A stretch of DNA of 64,000 nucleotides from Selaginella tamariscina (Eukaryota; Streptophyta; Lycopodiopsida; Selaginellales; Selaginellaceae): assembly GCA_003024785.1 (NCBI GenBank), contig PUQB01000350.1:135919-199918 (forward strand), written 5' to 3'. Positions 11,883-23,989 of this stretch are shown in pieces. The position numbers and the translations under genes are program-made. Within the stretch, counting starts at the first letter, position 1. The number at the start of each line of letters is the position of its first letter. The notes beneath the pieces were generated by a model that ran no database searches, was not told where the DNA came from, and worked only from the letters and a program-made list of their open reading frames with translations.

Positions 11883-12846
11883 TTAGATGCCATACACCAT
11901 TTGGGGCTTCGGCTGTTCCATGTTGGTATCACACTGCATATGCAACTCTCTTTCAACAGACTGACTCACCGGATGCGATCTGTTCTCCCCCGTACAGTGC
12001 GTCACTACCCATGGATGGTTCTTTATTTGCTGGAGTGTGAGCCTCTTCTCGGGCTGCAGACATAGAATCTCTTGAATGAGCATGGTGGCTTCGAATGTAA
12101 AGCCACACCAGTCCATAGAAGACACGGGCAAGTCCTCGAGAGCTCTCAATCTTTTCTGTACCTCTTTAGACTCCAGCTTCCCAAAGGCAAGCTTCCCGGA
12201 TAGCATTTCGTAAAGCACAATTCCTATCCCCCACACGTCTATGGATTCATTATAATCTCTACCCGTACCCACCTCAGGAGCCATGTATCTCATAGTACCA
12301 ACATCGCTCTTCATTATCTTGGGACAGTCCTTGTCCTGGAACATTCTTGCACATCCGAAGTCAGCAAGCTTGATATGGTAGGGCTCCTGCTTGCTTGTGA
12401 CGAGTATGTTGGCAAGCTTGATGTCTCTATGCACAATCCCTTGACTATGAATGTGCTCAACAATCTCTGCTAGCTGTCTTACTATCACGCTGCTTCACGG
12501 GGGCTCAGCCCCTTCTTCGCGTGCACCAAATCCGCGAGAGCACTCGCAACGCTCCAGAATCATATTGTAATGATTCTGATCTACCAGGCACTCGATCAGG
12601 GACACCACGCCCTTGTACCCTTTTAGTTTCTTCAAGGCATCACGCTCAATCCGAGCATGTTCCCTTGTTGAGCCGGCGAAAGTCTTGCACGCAAAGAGCA
12701 TACCTCGCCTTGCGTTTGACAAGGGTCACACTCCCTTGACCGCCCTTGCCGAGCTTGCCCATGACCTTGTAGAAGCTCTTCGGGACGTCCGTAAGCTTCG
12801 AGCGCGCGCGTTGTCTTATCGATGATGAATGCAACCCTAGAGGCAA
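11883..12846 (-). pseudogene. Serine/threonine protein kinase, frameshifted intronless relic
   Basis: The minus strand encodes most of a kinase domain without visible introns. The glycine loop GKLGKGGQGSV is at about 12735-12770, the VAIK-type lysine in LFACKTF near 12690, the catalytic loop HRDIKLAN near 12420, DFG in KLADFGCARMF near 12355, and YMAPEV near 12285. The C-terminal helices run to the stop at 11883. Three frame changes break it: after VKRKAR (about 12715), and two around 12485-12535 between the hinge region and RQLAEIVEHIHSQG. Lack of introns suggests a processed copy, though assembly indels could explain some breaks. Subfamily is not assignable; the HPW ending resembles CAMK/CDPK-like kinases. 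Confidence 0.8.
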
Positions 12847-12956
12847 ATGAGTTAAAATGAGAATATACCAGTGACAGGCAGGAATATCCTTGTCGAATAT
12901 TCTTGTGGGATTCAGCGCTTGAATGTTCTATACACACTAAATAGGAAGTATGAAAT

Positions 12957-13091
12957 CAGGATGTTTTCTTAAACGGGGCTCAATGGGAAGTTAAAAGCCC
13001 AGAGAATTTGTTTAGCCCGGAAGCATATCTTGTACTTAACTTTCACATATAAATCAATAACGTTGACCTTATAAGGAAAGGCCGTCGTATA

Positions 13092-13139
<48 letters not shown>

Positions 13140-13205
13140 ATGCGATCTCAGTGTTATAGAAAGGATGTCTATTCATTTGAGCGAATGTCATAAACTAACA
13201 CTATA
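12957..13205 (+). repeat. Direct duplication flanking the kinase relic, right copy
   Basis: Right partner of 11505-11835. A (CT)n(CA)n microsatellite at about 13093-13140 sits at the place of the CTCTCTTTCACACAC tract in the left copy. Confidence 0.75.
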
Positions 13206-13359
13206 TCACTATATTTTCATTTTCATTTTCATGTTCTCCTGTAATTCTATGTTGTTTATTACTTAATAAGCATAAAGACATTGGTTTCTACATTAAATAG
13301 TACCTAGATGAAGCTTTCAAACCACTATATGTATATATACACTTCACATGTTAACTTTC

Positions 13360-13548
13360 TTAACCAGAACTTCTTCCAGCCAAACAAACCAATGAGATTA
13401 GCCTAAACTCGTCAGTTCCACAATGCATGCCTGGTATACACCACCACAACATATTGGAGAGTGAGTTCCCGTCGTCAAACTCTGCAGCAAAATCCACATT
13501 CCTCAAGTTTGTGGAAAAATGCTTAGTGAGTTTGTCCACAAACTCGTG
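13360..13548 (-). CDS. Possible terminal exon, unknown protein
   Basis: The minus strand is open for about 62 codons and ends with TAA at 13360-13362. It encodes HEFVDKLTKHFSTNLRNVDF followed by AAEFDDGNSLSNMLWWCI. Composition is more protein-like than the AT-rich surroundings. No family was recognised, and no start or upstream exon could be assigned. Confidence 0.25.
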   Translation of the reverse strand, partial: HEFVDKLTKHFSTNLRNVDFAAEFDDGNSLSNMLWWCIPGMHCGTDEFRLISLVCLAGRSSG

Positions 13549-13559
13549 TAAGAAAGAGA

Positions 13560-16370
13560 AATGAAAACTTTTGAGATTTTAAGTGTGTAACTTGTAAATA
13601 TAAATGAAATAAATTTAAAATAAATTATAATTAAACTTGACAAAAACTAAGTACTACACAATATTGAGAATTACACAAAAAAACAAAGCCATAGACCATG
13701 ATACAAAACAACATTCAAAACAAAGTCACATTAAAGGATAAAATAACTATGCAACAAATTAATATAGAAAACTAGGCTTAGTAAGTTAATTCTTTTTTAC
13801 AAACACCAAGGTTGGTTTAGTGCACTAGTTTTAATGTCTAAAACCATACATACTAAGGTTCAAACATTCTCTAGTGGTGTGACATCTCAAAGTATTATTT
13901 ATGATTGACTATGCCATTTAAAACATGTGAACATGGCAAACCCATCTGTTCCATTAAAGACGTGTACACTAGTTGGATTGAGTAATGTTTTTAGATTTCT
14001 TATATTTCTTAAAACTTATATGTTATTGAATTATAAGGTAATCAAAATGAGAGCAAATGCAATATGTACTCTACTTAAAGCATAAATGAAATTTTTCTGC
14101 AAGACCCTTTATCAAAGTTCACCCTTTTGAAGAACGAGGGCATGAGAATGGTAATAGGCACTCTTTTTGCTAACCTCAACTCATTAAACATCACATGCAA
14201 AAATAAGTTTGTAATAAAGTATAAAGGTCGCATATGAATGTTAACAATTAAGTTTAAGAGTTGCATTCCTTTCACATAGTAAAAACGAATAGTTATTCTA
14301 ATAACAAATTTTTCCTTGACAATAACCAAATTAATTCTAGATGCTTAGTTATTAAATGGATAATAATATAAAAAGGTGCAAGTATAAATATAAGTGATAG
14401 TTACATTGTACCTTTTGTCATTGTGAACATATTTCTTTTTTGTCATTGCACAAGGAATTTCACTTTGTTATAAATCCTAAACTCCTAATTCGTAAACAAA
14501 ATGTTTTTTATCATTTATGAATATTCTTTAAATATGTCAATTGTAAGTAATTAATTTTGATTTTGATTACTATAAGTAGAATTGCATCTTATTTTGATAA
14601 ACTACTCTTCCATTAATACCAATTACATCTCCTTATTTGCTCTAATACCCATATATAATCTATTTATATTTACATATATAAAGCAATAGCAAAATAAGAA
14701 AGAAATATGTTGATGTGACATTCAAATGACATGTTGAATCTAATAAAAAATATAACTTATTAATTAATAATGCAATACTAATATTTAATTCTTTTTATTT
14801 ATAGTTCATCTTATATGTCACAATTATAGTGAAAACTTTTGTTAAGAATATGAAAGTTTTTAGAATAATGAATAGGTGAGTAACATGGTCGTCATTATTC
14901 TAAAGATACTTATGCATGATAACTTATTCATTGAACAAGTCAAAAAAGTTTTTATTAGGGTTCGGTCTTTAAACATGGTGTTTTAATTGAAGTGTTGAAA
15001 GGATAATTTTTTTTGTTGCGAGCCATTGCATTATGAAACCATTTAATTTATTCTTGAGCAAATTTTCTAATAATGGGATAAGCAGCAACATTATCAAAGA
15101 CATTGTGACCTGAATGTTGGTTGTTTTTTCCTTTAAATCCCACTTTCATAAGCCATTCTCAGTGGCCCTTTGTTGAAGGACAATTGACCACATGCATCGT
15201 GTCTTTACAATGGTACTTTTGTTGTTTCTTATGAAGTTACACATTGCAAACATCACCATTAATATTGTGTTTTTCATTTTTTTCAATTATAGTAACCTTT
15301 CTAAAGAATAAAAGTTTTTATAAATGCTTTAACATCCTCTAAAGAAAGAATTAACAATAATTAGGGATGACTCTAATATAATCTAGTTATTAAAACTAAT
15401 TAAAGGAAGAATGATCATAATTGTAAAAATGGGAGAGAATAAAATTATTTATATGGAAGGAAAGGGAGAATATAATATTATTTACAATTAGGTGCATGAT
15501 TATGATGCTATATACTATTACACTAAGAGATTATAAGTTTACAAAATTAAGTGAGTTATATAACTTATATGAGTTTTGGGCTAAAACAATTGATAAATGT
15601 ATATAAGTTTATTTCAAAAGAATAAATGTGAACATATATTTTATATTGGCAAGTTTAGATAATGGTTTGTTAAGTTTATTATATATTTAAAAGTTTATCA
15701 TATGGGTTTACACTTACTTATCAAATGGGTTTACTTAATTAGTTTATATTTTTATTTCTTAAAAATGTTTTCTTTATATATTAAAAATTAAAAATTTCAC
15801 ATTTACAACTTTTGTCCACTTTTTTATTTTTCAGGCCTCTGCAAACACACAAAACAAACGAAATCTAATGACCTCATTTGCAAAAGTCTTAAACACTTGC
15901 TTTATGTTCTTAATAGGACATAAATATAAGAAGGGTATACCTTAATCTCGCTTCTTTACCACAAATTTCTAACGTATATCAATATGTATATACATAAATA
16001 TATAAATTTATATATTTATGTATAAATTTTAAGTATTTATGTATACATATATATATCAAATTTAAGTCGTTTATAAAACATAACATAATTATTATATAAC
16101 ATTAAACAAAAAAATTAAAAGTTAAATTTAAAATATGTCAAATATTATATATTCAGGATTTCATACATGTGCCATTAAATATTTATATAACATTTGACAC
16201 ATTTGAAATTTGAAATTATATATTATGTGTATAAATCATAAATATGCTATGTTTTATATACATAAATAATAAATATTAAATATATAAAAGTTAAATCTGA
16301 TATATAAAATTTATACATAAATATATAAATTATATATTATGTAATTAATATATGTACTTAAATATTTATA
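13560..16370. other. AT-rich stretch without a gene
   Basis: Very AT-rich DNA. Long ATATAT and TTTATA-rich tracts lie at about 15970-16370. I see no gene, RNA or element border. Confidence 0.6.
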
Positions 16371-16375
16371 TAGGT

Positions 16376-16408
16376 GCCACGTGGGTTGGCATTGAGACAC
16401 GTGGACGA
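16376..16408 (+). promoter_or_regulatory. Pair of CACGTGG G-box/ABRE-like motifs
   Basis: TGCCACGTGGG and GACACGTGGAC occur about 20 bp apart (16376-16386 and 16397-16407). CACGTGG is the core bound by plant bZIP and bHLH factors. Two copies just upstream of the coding-like patches at 16600-17280 could be a promoter remnant; a functional role is inference. Confidence 0.35.
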
Positions 16409-16601
16409 TTCATGCACGTTTGGACGGACTAGATTTATCCATGCACGAAATGTGGTAGCATGATTTAGTGCTCTGATTGCCAGTTGTCAATGAACACCAT
16501 AATGGTTACCAACATCTATACATTAGAATAATTTTATACAATATTAAAATGAAAGTATATGGTATGCTTAACATTAAAGGATTTATCAAGAGCATAATAT
16601 T

Positions 16602-17280
16602 TTGATGTCTAGAAAAGGATTTTTCCCAAGGCTTGTTTCACAACTTCAATCTTCAACAGCATTTACTTTGGAAGATCTTAATGAACATGAGGTTATAGAG
16701 TTTAAGACTCTTTGGCAATTGGATTTGTTGTTGTGCAACAAATTTGAAGTTGGATTTGTTGTTGGTGCAACAAATTTGAACATGATGGTGAAGAACCCTA
16801 TGCATGGAGAGTTACCATGTTTTTGCACATCAATATAATTGTCACTACAAGGTATGGTGTAATATGATTCTTTTTTTGTGTATAATTTCATTTTATAATT
16901 TGTGTTATTGCAGGTATACTTTGTTGCAGATTATTATATATATATCAGATAACATATGGTGATCCGGAGAAAAATTCCTTCAGTGACATGTACCTTATGG
17001 CTTTTGGCATGAAAAAATTTGGAGCAAAAAGTGTACAACCTATAGAACTAATTAAGCGGGAGATCTACAATTTGCCAATATGTGATGGGCATCTCTATTG
17101 CTTGGGGGCCAAAGACACAATTCGTCGTAAATTTCTAGTATAGGAAAACTTTTTTCCTAAGCCCAGGTTAGAGCTACTAAATCTGCTAAGGAGGTGGCTT
17201 GGTATGTTCACATAAACCAAGTGTTTGAGGATGAGCGCAAGGTTAAGTTGACTTGGCTGTATTCATTTAGGAATTAAAGT
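16602..17280 (+). pseudogene. Degenerate multi-exon coding remnant, unknown family
   Basis: Three coding-like pieces lie on the plus strand. The first, 16602-16838, contains GFFPRLVSQLQSSTAF and a tandem near-repeat around LDLLLCNKFEVGF. The second, about 16950-17143, contains DPEKNSFSDMYLMAFGMKKF and LIKREIYNLPICDGHLYCLG and ends in TAG. The third, about 17165-17275, contains EVAWYVHINQVFEDERKVKL. A plausible intron with a T-rich tract and CAG end lies at about 16852-16913. I do not recognise the protein; a transposon origin is possible. Confidence 0.3.
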
Positions 17281-17299
17281 TTGATTCATAGAATCGTGA

Positions 17300-18320
17300 G
17301 AAAACACATTGGAGTGCTTTGATGAGAGTCAATGAAGCAGGTATGACCGAAATAGAGTCTTGTATGAACTTCTTATATAATGATACTTAAATTAAAGAAC
17401 AAGAAGATTAAAACTTTTTGAATCCTAAGGATAAAACTTCATACATACATATAGTTGTATGTTAAACTTATCATACAAGTTCCCCAACATAAACTAAAGT
17501 GAACTTGAGTTTAACCAAATTTTAAATAAATTTATGGCATAGTTCCTAGGGCAGTTTATAGTGTTATTATCCTAGTGGGATTTTGGTATCCATTAGTTTA
17601 GTTCCAATACAACTCTTATACAGTTAGGGTAGTGGACTAATACGATTGCACATTTTTATATTTTGAATTCTCATATATTAGCATAGATGAGGGGCATTTT
17701 TAATTGTTCATATGGAGTGTTCATATTGATACCTTTTGTTATAGATCTTCTTTGTGTAGATTTAACTTTATTCTCTCTTTTTTTCGTTCATAATTAGATC
17801 TAAAGTATAAAAAAGAAATTAGGAAAATTAAGGAAAGCACCCTAATATTGAAAAAGTAACGTATGGGGACTAGAGACAGCTTGGGAAGTCGGGTGGTTTT
17901 GTGAGGGTATTTAATTTGTACATAGTAGTGCCTAAAATTATAATTGCATAACAATCGAATTTTTGTATATGGAGCAATAATTTATACTAGATCCGGCCGA
18001 GGGCTACGAAACAAAGCCAAATTATTAAATGTTATACAGGTGCAACTGAACAATCAAATTCAATTAATGACAACATTTATGTATTCTTACTTTTATTGTG
18101 AATCTTTGAGTCTAGTCAAATTTCTTTTGTGTGAATTATGAAAATGATGTGTACCATTATTTTAATTACTTCATGATAGTCATCAATATCATTTTTAGAA
18201 TGATGTTTAGTGTTTGCACAAGTTTTATAATTATTTTTAAAGGATGGTGTTGTAGTGGTACAAGGATCTAGACATAACAATTCATGAGGATTGAAATATT
18301 CTTCCAACAATTTTCAAATG
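17300..18320. other. No supportable gene
   Basis: AT-rich sequence with short open frames on both strands that look like chance frames. Confidence 0.5.
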
Positions 18321-19240
18321 CACATTTGGACATGCTAATGACTGTGATAATGCTTTTCAATTGTTTTTATTAAGAGTTGTTTAAGTTAGAAATGTAATTT
18401 GGTGTTCGCATTATAGCTTCTTGCTTGGTGCGGAATTTAATATGTTGAAACGAATCAAGATAAGCATGTTGTGGCTAACACTTCATCAAAACCTTATGAG
18501 GCTTGTGCATGAACTAGCTTTAATGACCTTTGATAATGCTCTTTAATTGGCAAAATGATATGAGACATCACCTCTCCCACTTACAACTCTATGTGTTCTA
18601 ATTTCACTTCACATTGGGGATGGTCTTGCTCCAACGAAGGTTGATGCTACTGCTACTAGTGTACCAAGACAAGGTTAGGGCCATGGATGTGGACATGCAG
18701 TGCATGTGATAAGGTTAGATACATGTATTAATGTTGTTGATATTTTCTTGATTAGCATCCTTCATTTTCGATGTGGAGGCCTTAGCGTCAACAATATTTG
18801 GTTAATGTTACTGCAGTGGAAAAGTATTCTTCCATTTGTTCGGGCAGAGTTTATAAAACACTTAGCCATATACAAATGGGACAATAATGATATTACAACT
18901 CTAATCATTGTTCACATGTGAAATACAAAGTGGATGAGCTGGTATTAGTTTGTTTTTCCAAGTTTATGGTACATGGTTTGGTTAAGAGTTAATTAAAGGG
19001 ATCATATCAAGTGCTAGAGCATGTAGGGTTGCATGTTTATAAGATTTAACACAACATTCAATCTATCCAAAACTTATACATGTCTAAAGTTTGAAAGTGT
19101 TTCGAACAATGAAGTTAAAAGTAAGTTATGCCACTTGTGAATCCACCAATGCCTCTTTTAGATCTTGCCACTTGTGAATTCAATAATGCCTCTTTTAAAT
19201 CTTGGTGCATCTACTAGAGATATTAATAACCTTCCATCTG
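18320..19240 (+). pseudogene. Possible decayed retroelement 3' part
   Basis: Near 18920-19100 the plus strand reads, with interruptions, VDELVLVCFSKFMVHGLVK then GSYQVLEHVGLHVYKI. This resembles the C-terminal integrase region of Ty3/Gypsy polyproteins (a D-L-V-L-V-K ... RL-G-P-Y pattern). A near-duplicate of about 50 bp (ATGCCTCTTTTAGATCTTG / ATGCCTCTTTTAAATCTTG) follows at 19150-19205. Evidence is weak. Confidence 0.3.
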
Positions 19241-20040
19241 TCCGAGATTGAAGGATTATGTGAGGTCCATGTGTATAACCATGATGTTGTATTTATTATT
19301 AATGTAATAAGATTTTTTATATTAAATTAGTTTCAATTTAGACCACTCATTGTTATATATAATATAAAGTTTTAGGTTAATATCACATGCATTCAGAATT
19401 CTTATAATATTATTTACAATTGATATTTATTATGTGTACATGAAATTTATTATATGGACATGTGTCAAAGAACTGGAGAAACACGAATTTGTTATATGGA
19501 CACGTATCAAAAACTGGAGAGGGTGTTGTATTCAAATGCCCCTTGTATTATACGTATTATAAGAGATATATTATAAATGTGCGTTATATATTAAACTAAG
19601 GCATCAATATTCAAATACTATTACTAATTTATCATGCATCAAAGTACAATATCATGTATAGATTTTCATAATATATTATCATATGGTTTGGTTTTTATAT
19701 ATATTAAATAAAAAAATTTAATCATTTTGACATTATCAAAGTATAGAAAAGTAAATCTTCTAGTCCTATCCATCCATGAAGGATTGATTAGAAAATATAA
19801 GGTACCATAATTAATTTTTATTGGTGAATTAGTGTAAGGAAATAAATTTAATTTTAATTCCAAGTCAATGACATTACATAATATTTTCATTTTTTTTTTT
19901 CTATTTTCAAATCCTACAATACCAATTAGATTGGTTTATAAGAATATTCAAACATACTCAATCGTTTCGTTCCATCTGGCAAGAGTCCACACATATGTAT
20001 GTATTTTGTATATGTATTAAAATTAGTCTCTTATTTTTTT
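19240..20040. other. AT-rich stretch without a gene
   Basis: AT-rich DNA downstream (3') of the RMR-like gene. A short direct repeat (TTATATGGACA-GT-TCAAA-AACTGGAGA) is visible at 19449-19520. No gene. Confidence 0.5.
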
Positions 20041-20320
20041 GGTAAAATTATTTAAGGATAGATATATGTGTGTGTGTGTGTGTGTGTGTGTAGAGGATAT
20101 AGGTAAAACAGGACCTCATGCATGAACAATGGTACTTTGGTGGTTGAAAAAGCTCCGAAAGAATGAGTTCAAGAGACGACATGGGCAACCAGCGTATACA
20201 CCTGTGTGCGTGCGTGCATGTATGCATGCGTGTGTGTGCGCGTGTGCGTGTGTAAATTTTGCTAATTTCACGTGCAACATTCAAGTATGATAATATACAC
20301 AAGAAGGAAAAAAAACTCAT

Positions 20321-20830
20321 CTACCCAAGAAGCTGCTCCGGTTGTGTTCGAGGCCAAGACGAAGGTGTAGCTACACCTGTTCTGGTTCTTGGGCTTGGGA
20401 CTGGTACACTCGTTAATGAAGCACTCCTATGAAGCCCGTAAGTGGCTGGAATTGGAGAACCAGGCATAGACCTGAATAAGTTAACTAGATTAATATGTGC
20501 GTGGATATATGGTAGCGACAACCATATATCTACTACACAATATCATTCCAAACCAGAGAACACACACACATACGCACACACACGCACAACCTGGAGGTGG
20601 AAGAAGATGGTGAAACCGTTGGAGAAGTTTGCGTGGCAGCTGGAGCAGAGGAGAGTATCGGGATGGGAAATCTCGCGGTCAGAAGCGGAGTGCTCTCTGA
20701 AATGGACGGATCACCTGTCTTTAAATGTGCATCTCTCTTACATACTGGACAGAATGGCTTCCTCGTCAACAGCCATTGATCAACGCATGTAGCATGAAAA
20801 GCTGAACACAAATCATCATCATCATCATAT

Positions 20831-20864
<34 letters not shown>

Positions 20865-21948
20865 GGAGGGAGGGAGGGAGGGAGGGAGGGAGAGAGGGGG
20901 AGTCCAACATACCATGTCGACAAGGAAGAATACGCAGTTTTTGAGCATGCTCATACTCCTCCATGCATATTACACAGATCTCCGTGTTCCCACTCTCAGT
21001 ATCGGTTCTCTTAAATATCATAGTCGGTAGTGCCTTAACTTCAGCAGCTGTTAAACCAGGTGGCTCTCTAGACGGTAAAGAAGCCTGGAACCCAGCCTAC
21101 GCAGACGGTGCCTTCTTACAAAGAAGAAGGTTGTGAGTACCCCAGTAACTGCGAGTAGTGAAATGAATGCCACCGCCATGACTGACCACGCTGGGTAGTC
21201 CAACGTGGGGAAAATATAACACCGGGTTGACGGGTCTCCTGCATATTTCGATAGAACTAAACCTGCAGCCTTGGAAACAAACACGGCCGGCATCTGTTGC
21301 CCTGTGAATCACCAGACACTGCAAAAACAGAGAACAGCAACCAAACACTAAACACTTTAATGTTATGTACAAGTCTTATACACACCGTCTACACACACAA
21401 GGATATACTCAACTTCTACTCTATTTTATATACTTTCGTGAAATAGTGTTTCTGAAACTATCATGGAAAATCATGCTAAGTTGTGTATACAGACATTTAT
21501 TATATATACGTGCATATGATAAACCTAAGAACTTACTGATAACGAGGGATCGGCCTTCTTCATGGTTATAAACAATTGCACCAGAGAATCCAGCATCCTG
21601 AGCATGTTTACTTTAACATCGAACTGGCAAATCCCACGCTCAATAAGTACAAATGCCGCATATGGGCTTTTGTCCAAAGCAGGACCATTCTTCAGCGGCT
21701 CACAGGCATTAAGAGGGTTGCTTAAATACAACAATCCCATAATCCCAGATTGTGGGATTCTCGGGGCTGGATATGGATACATGTTAGAAGAACTATTTCT
21801 ATATTTATATTTTTAACTTACTAAATCCTGCCTCCATGTCCGAGAAGGGAAGCGATTCATTTGATGGTGTGGTGATAACAACAGTAGCATTTGCAAATTC
21901 GGAAAGGATTAGAATTACGACTGCGAATAGTGTGGAGCGCCAATCCAT
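20321..21948 (-). CDS. RMR: PA-TM-RING (RMR-type) vacuolar sorting receptor/E3 ligase-like protein
   Basis: RMR proteins sort cargo to protein storage vacuoles and carry a lumenal PA domain, one membrane helix and a cytosolic RING-H2. Exon 1 starts at 21948 with a signal peptide (RSTLFAVVILILSEFANA). The PA exon at about 21540-21770 has SGIMGLLYLSNPLNACEPL and FVLIERGICQFDVKV. A later exon has MPAVFVSKAAGLVLSKYAG, then the helix WSVMAVAFISLLAVTGVL and basic RRHRLRRL. RING-H2 is split by an intron at about 20806-20912 (CVICMEEYEHAQ..CRH / FHATCVDQWL..CPVC). The last exon (about 20321-20470) is Ser/Pro-rich. Three one-base frame breaks (about 21617, 21290 and 21070) lie in otherwise conserved sequence, so this is either assembly error or a young pseudogene. 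It is head to head with the methyltransferase-like gene. Confidence 0.85.
20815..20900. repeat. Composite microsatellite in the RING intron
   Basis: (TCA)n, (TAGA)n, (GA)n and (GGGA)n tracts stand in a row inside the intron that splits the RING-H2 motif of the RMR-like gene. Confidence 0.9.
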
Positions 21949-22014
21949 AGCTGAATTACATGCTACAATCGTACCTTTGGAAGAATCGCACTCTCTAGCC
22001 CTAAAAATGTGAGA

Positions 22015-22051
22015 TACTCGGTATATGCCGAGTTTTTGCATATACCGAGTA
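22015..22051. promoter_or_regulatory. Perfect 14-bp inverted repeat between divergent genes
   Basis: TACTCGGTATATGC (22015-22028) and GCATATACCGAGTA (22038-22051) are perfect reverse complements with a 9-base loop. They lie between the starts of the RMR-like gene (21948, minus) and the methyltransferase-like gene (about 22173, plus). It could be a shared regulatory site or a hairpin in a 5' UTR. Confidence 0.6.
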
Positions 22052-22123
22052 TATGCTAATCTCACAGATTAATTTTAATATAAACTATAACAACGGCCAT
22101 TGTTTGGTTAGGGCAAGAAGGCG

Positions 22124-23286
22124 ATGGCTGGAACGGGGGAAATCCGTGCTTGTTGCAGGCGCATCTCGATCCATGCGCGCATATGTAACTCTGCAAGTCA
22201 GGAGGAGAATGCATCTTTCAGAATTAATGAATTTGGGAGCGAAAGAGCAGCTGAGCAAAGGACGTGTTGACTTGATCGAGAGCCTGTACAGAGATCATCC
22301 GGCCCCTTGCGAGTACTCGATTCTGCATTCTTTTTGTTCTCATCTATGAAAATCATTCATGTCTGAAATCTGGCAGGTTGAAAGCAGGAAGGCTATGGAG
22401 TCCCAGGAGGGTCCAAGAACTGTCAAATGTCTTATCTATGGCGAGGTGCGTCCATGAGATTGTGTATGTGTACTGTGTGTGAGAGATTTACTTCTGAATA
22501 GATAAACAACAGGTGAGTTTTATTGCTTTGCGAGGATGATGGATTTTTGTATACCACTTGCTATGGAAAACCGATCAGAGAGATTTTACATTTTATGATC
22601 TTGGTTGTGGTGCTGGACGTCCTGTTTTCATGGCACCTCTCTTGAGGAAGGATTGCAAGAAGTCATGCGGCATAGAGATCATACCAAGTATGTGTCTATG
22701 TATACATATGCAGCACACACACACATCTGTACATAATTACAGTGTTTTTACCAGGTATGCATTACATGAATAAGGAACTTTTGATGCTTTACAAAGTGGA
22801 GGTATGACACTAAGTTATATATTAATCAAATATATTCTAAGTTATTAATATAGAGTTACATGCAGGTCCTACCTTTCTTACATCCCTCGAAGCACAATCA
22901 AGACATCAGCTTTATTGAAGGCGACTTCCTTCAGGTGTGTGTGTGTGTGTGTGTGGATTTAAACTCTTTTTTATTTGATTTCTGATGTTTAGGAAGACTG
23001 GTCAGATGCAGACATTGTGTTTGCCAATGCAACATGCTTTGATGATCCCTTGTTCGAGAAACTTCAGGTAGTTCTAGTTATATATTATAGAAAACTTAAA
23101 CAATTATTGTTTCTCTCTCTGCAGCAAAGAGCTACAGTGACAATGAGGGAAGGCTCAATTTTAATCTCGGTCACAAGAAGGTTTCAAGGTGATTCATGGG
23201 AGCTCATACAGCAACAAGAGATGAAAATGAGCTGGGCATCTGCAATTGTTCATATTCAACGTAGGAAAAGCCAATCACACACCTAG
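22124..23286 (+). CDS. DOT1-like SAM-dependent methyltransferase family protein
   Basis: A multi-exon plus-strand gene. The N-terminal exon encodes MHLSELMNLGAKEQLSKGR and LIESLYRDHPAPCEY. Motif I of a class I methyltransferase is clear: FTFYDLGCGAGRPVFMAP at about 22580-22635. Later exons encode MHYMNKELLMLYKVE, FLHPSKHNQDISFIEGDFLQ, DWSDADIVFANATCFDDPL and a last exon ending MSWASAIVHIQRR with TAG at 23284-23286. The order D-L-G-C-G-x-G, GDF, D-ADIVFAN-TCFDD is that of plant and algal DOT1-like proteins; histone methylation is therefore possible but unproven. Introns are short and begin with GTGTGTGT-type tracts. The start is uncertain: ATG at 22124 is out of frame with the conserved part, while ATG at 22173 is in frame. 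The third exon start (about 22512) is also unresolved. Confidence 0.75.
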
Positions 23287-23989
23287 CAGATGAGAGAGTA
23301 TATGCATGTGTATATATTCTCGTATATGTATTTTTGTAGTTTATTAACTAAATATGTTTAGTTTTCATATATATGTTAATCTATACTTTCACTAGGAAAT
23401 TTTGACATTTTTTGTGTTGAAAGCATGCATCGGTGGCTTAGTTTGTGCAAACATTGGTTTCGAATCACTGCAAATAAATTTACAAGCAAAAGGACCTGTG
23501 GTCAAACCTCTTTATTAAATGTAAGCAAGTTCATCCTTGTCATAGCATTATCCTTTCTTCTTTTGGTCACTCATGACAAACATGGATGTAAGCAAGTTCA
23601 TCTATATCATAGCACTATCCTCTTCACTCATGATAAACATGGACATCTGTGTCATAGCACTATCCTTCTTTTCTTTTTGGATCACTCGTAACAGCGTTCT
23701 TTTTCCTTTTGTCACTCGTGACATGCATAAATGCAAACAAGTTCATCTTTGTTTTAGCACTATCCCTCTCTTTTCTTGCCTTATAAGTTTTTATATGACA
23801 TTGTTTATTAATTAGAATGTTCATAAGTGTTTCCCCTTCTCGTCCAGACATGATTGATGTGAATGTGTATCCATTTCTCAAATGTTTTCAAAATTCCATG
23901 AACACGTTCTTGTATTTTTAAATGTTTTTATTTTCTTATTATCCAAGTAGGTAAACAAGATCCTTCATTAGTTTTTGTTGTAGCCATCA

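Noticed and set aside
16602-17280. Intact novel gene
   Set aside because: The coding-like pieces are separated by stops without convincing splice joins at all borders; listed only as a degenerate remnant.
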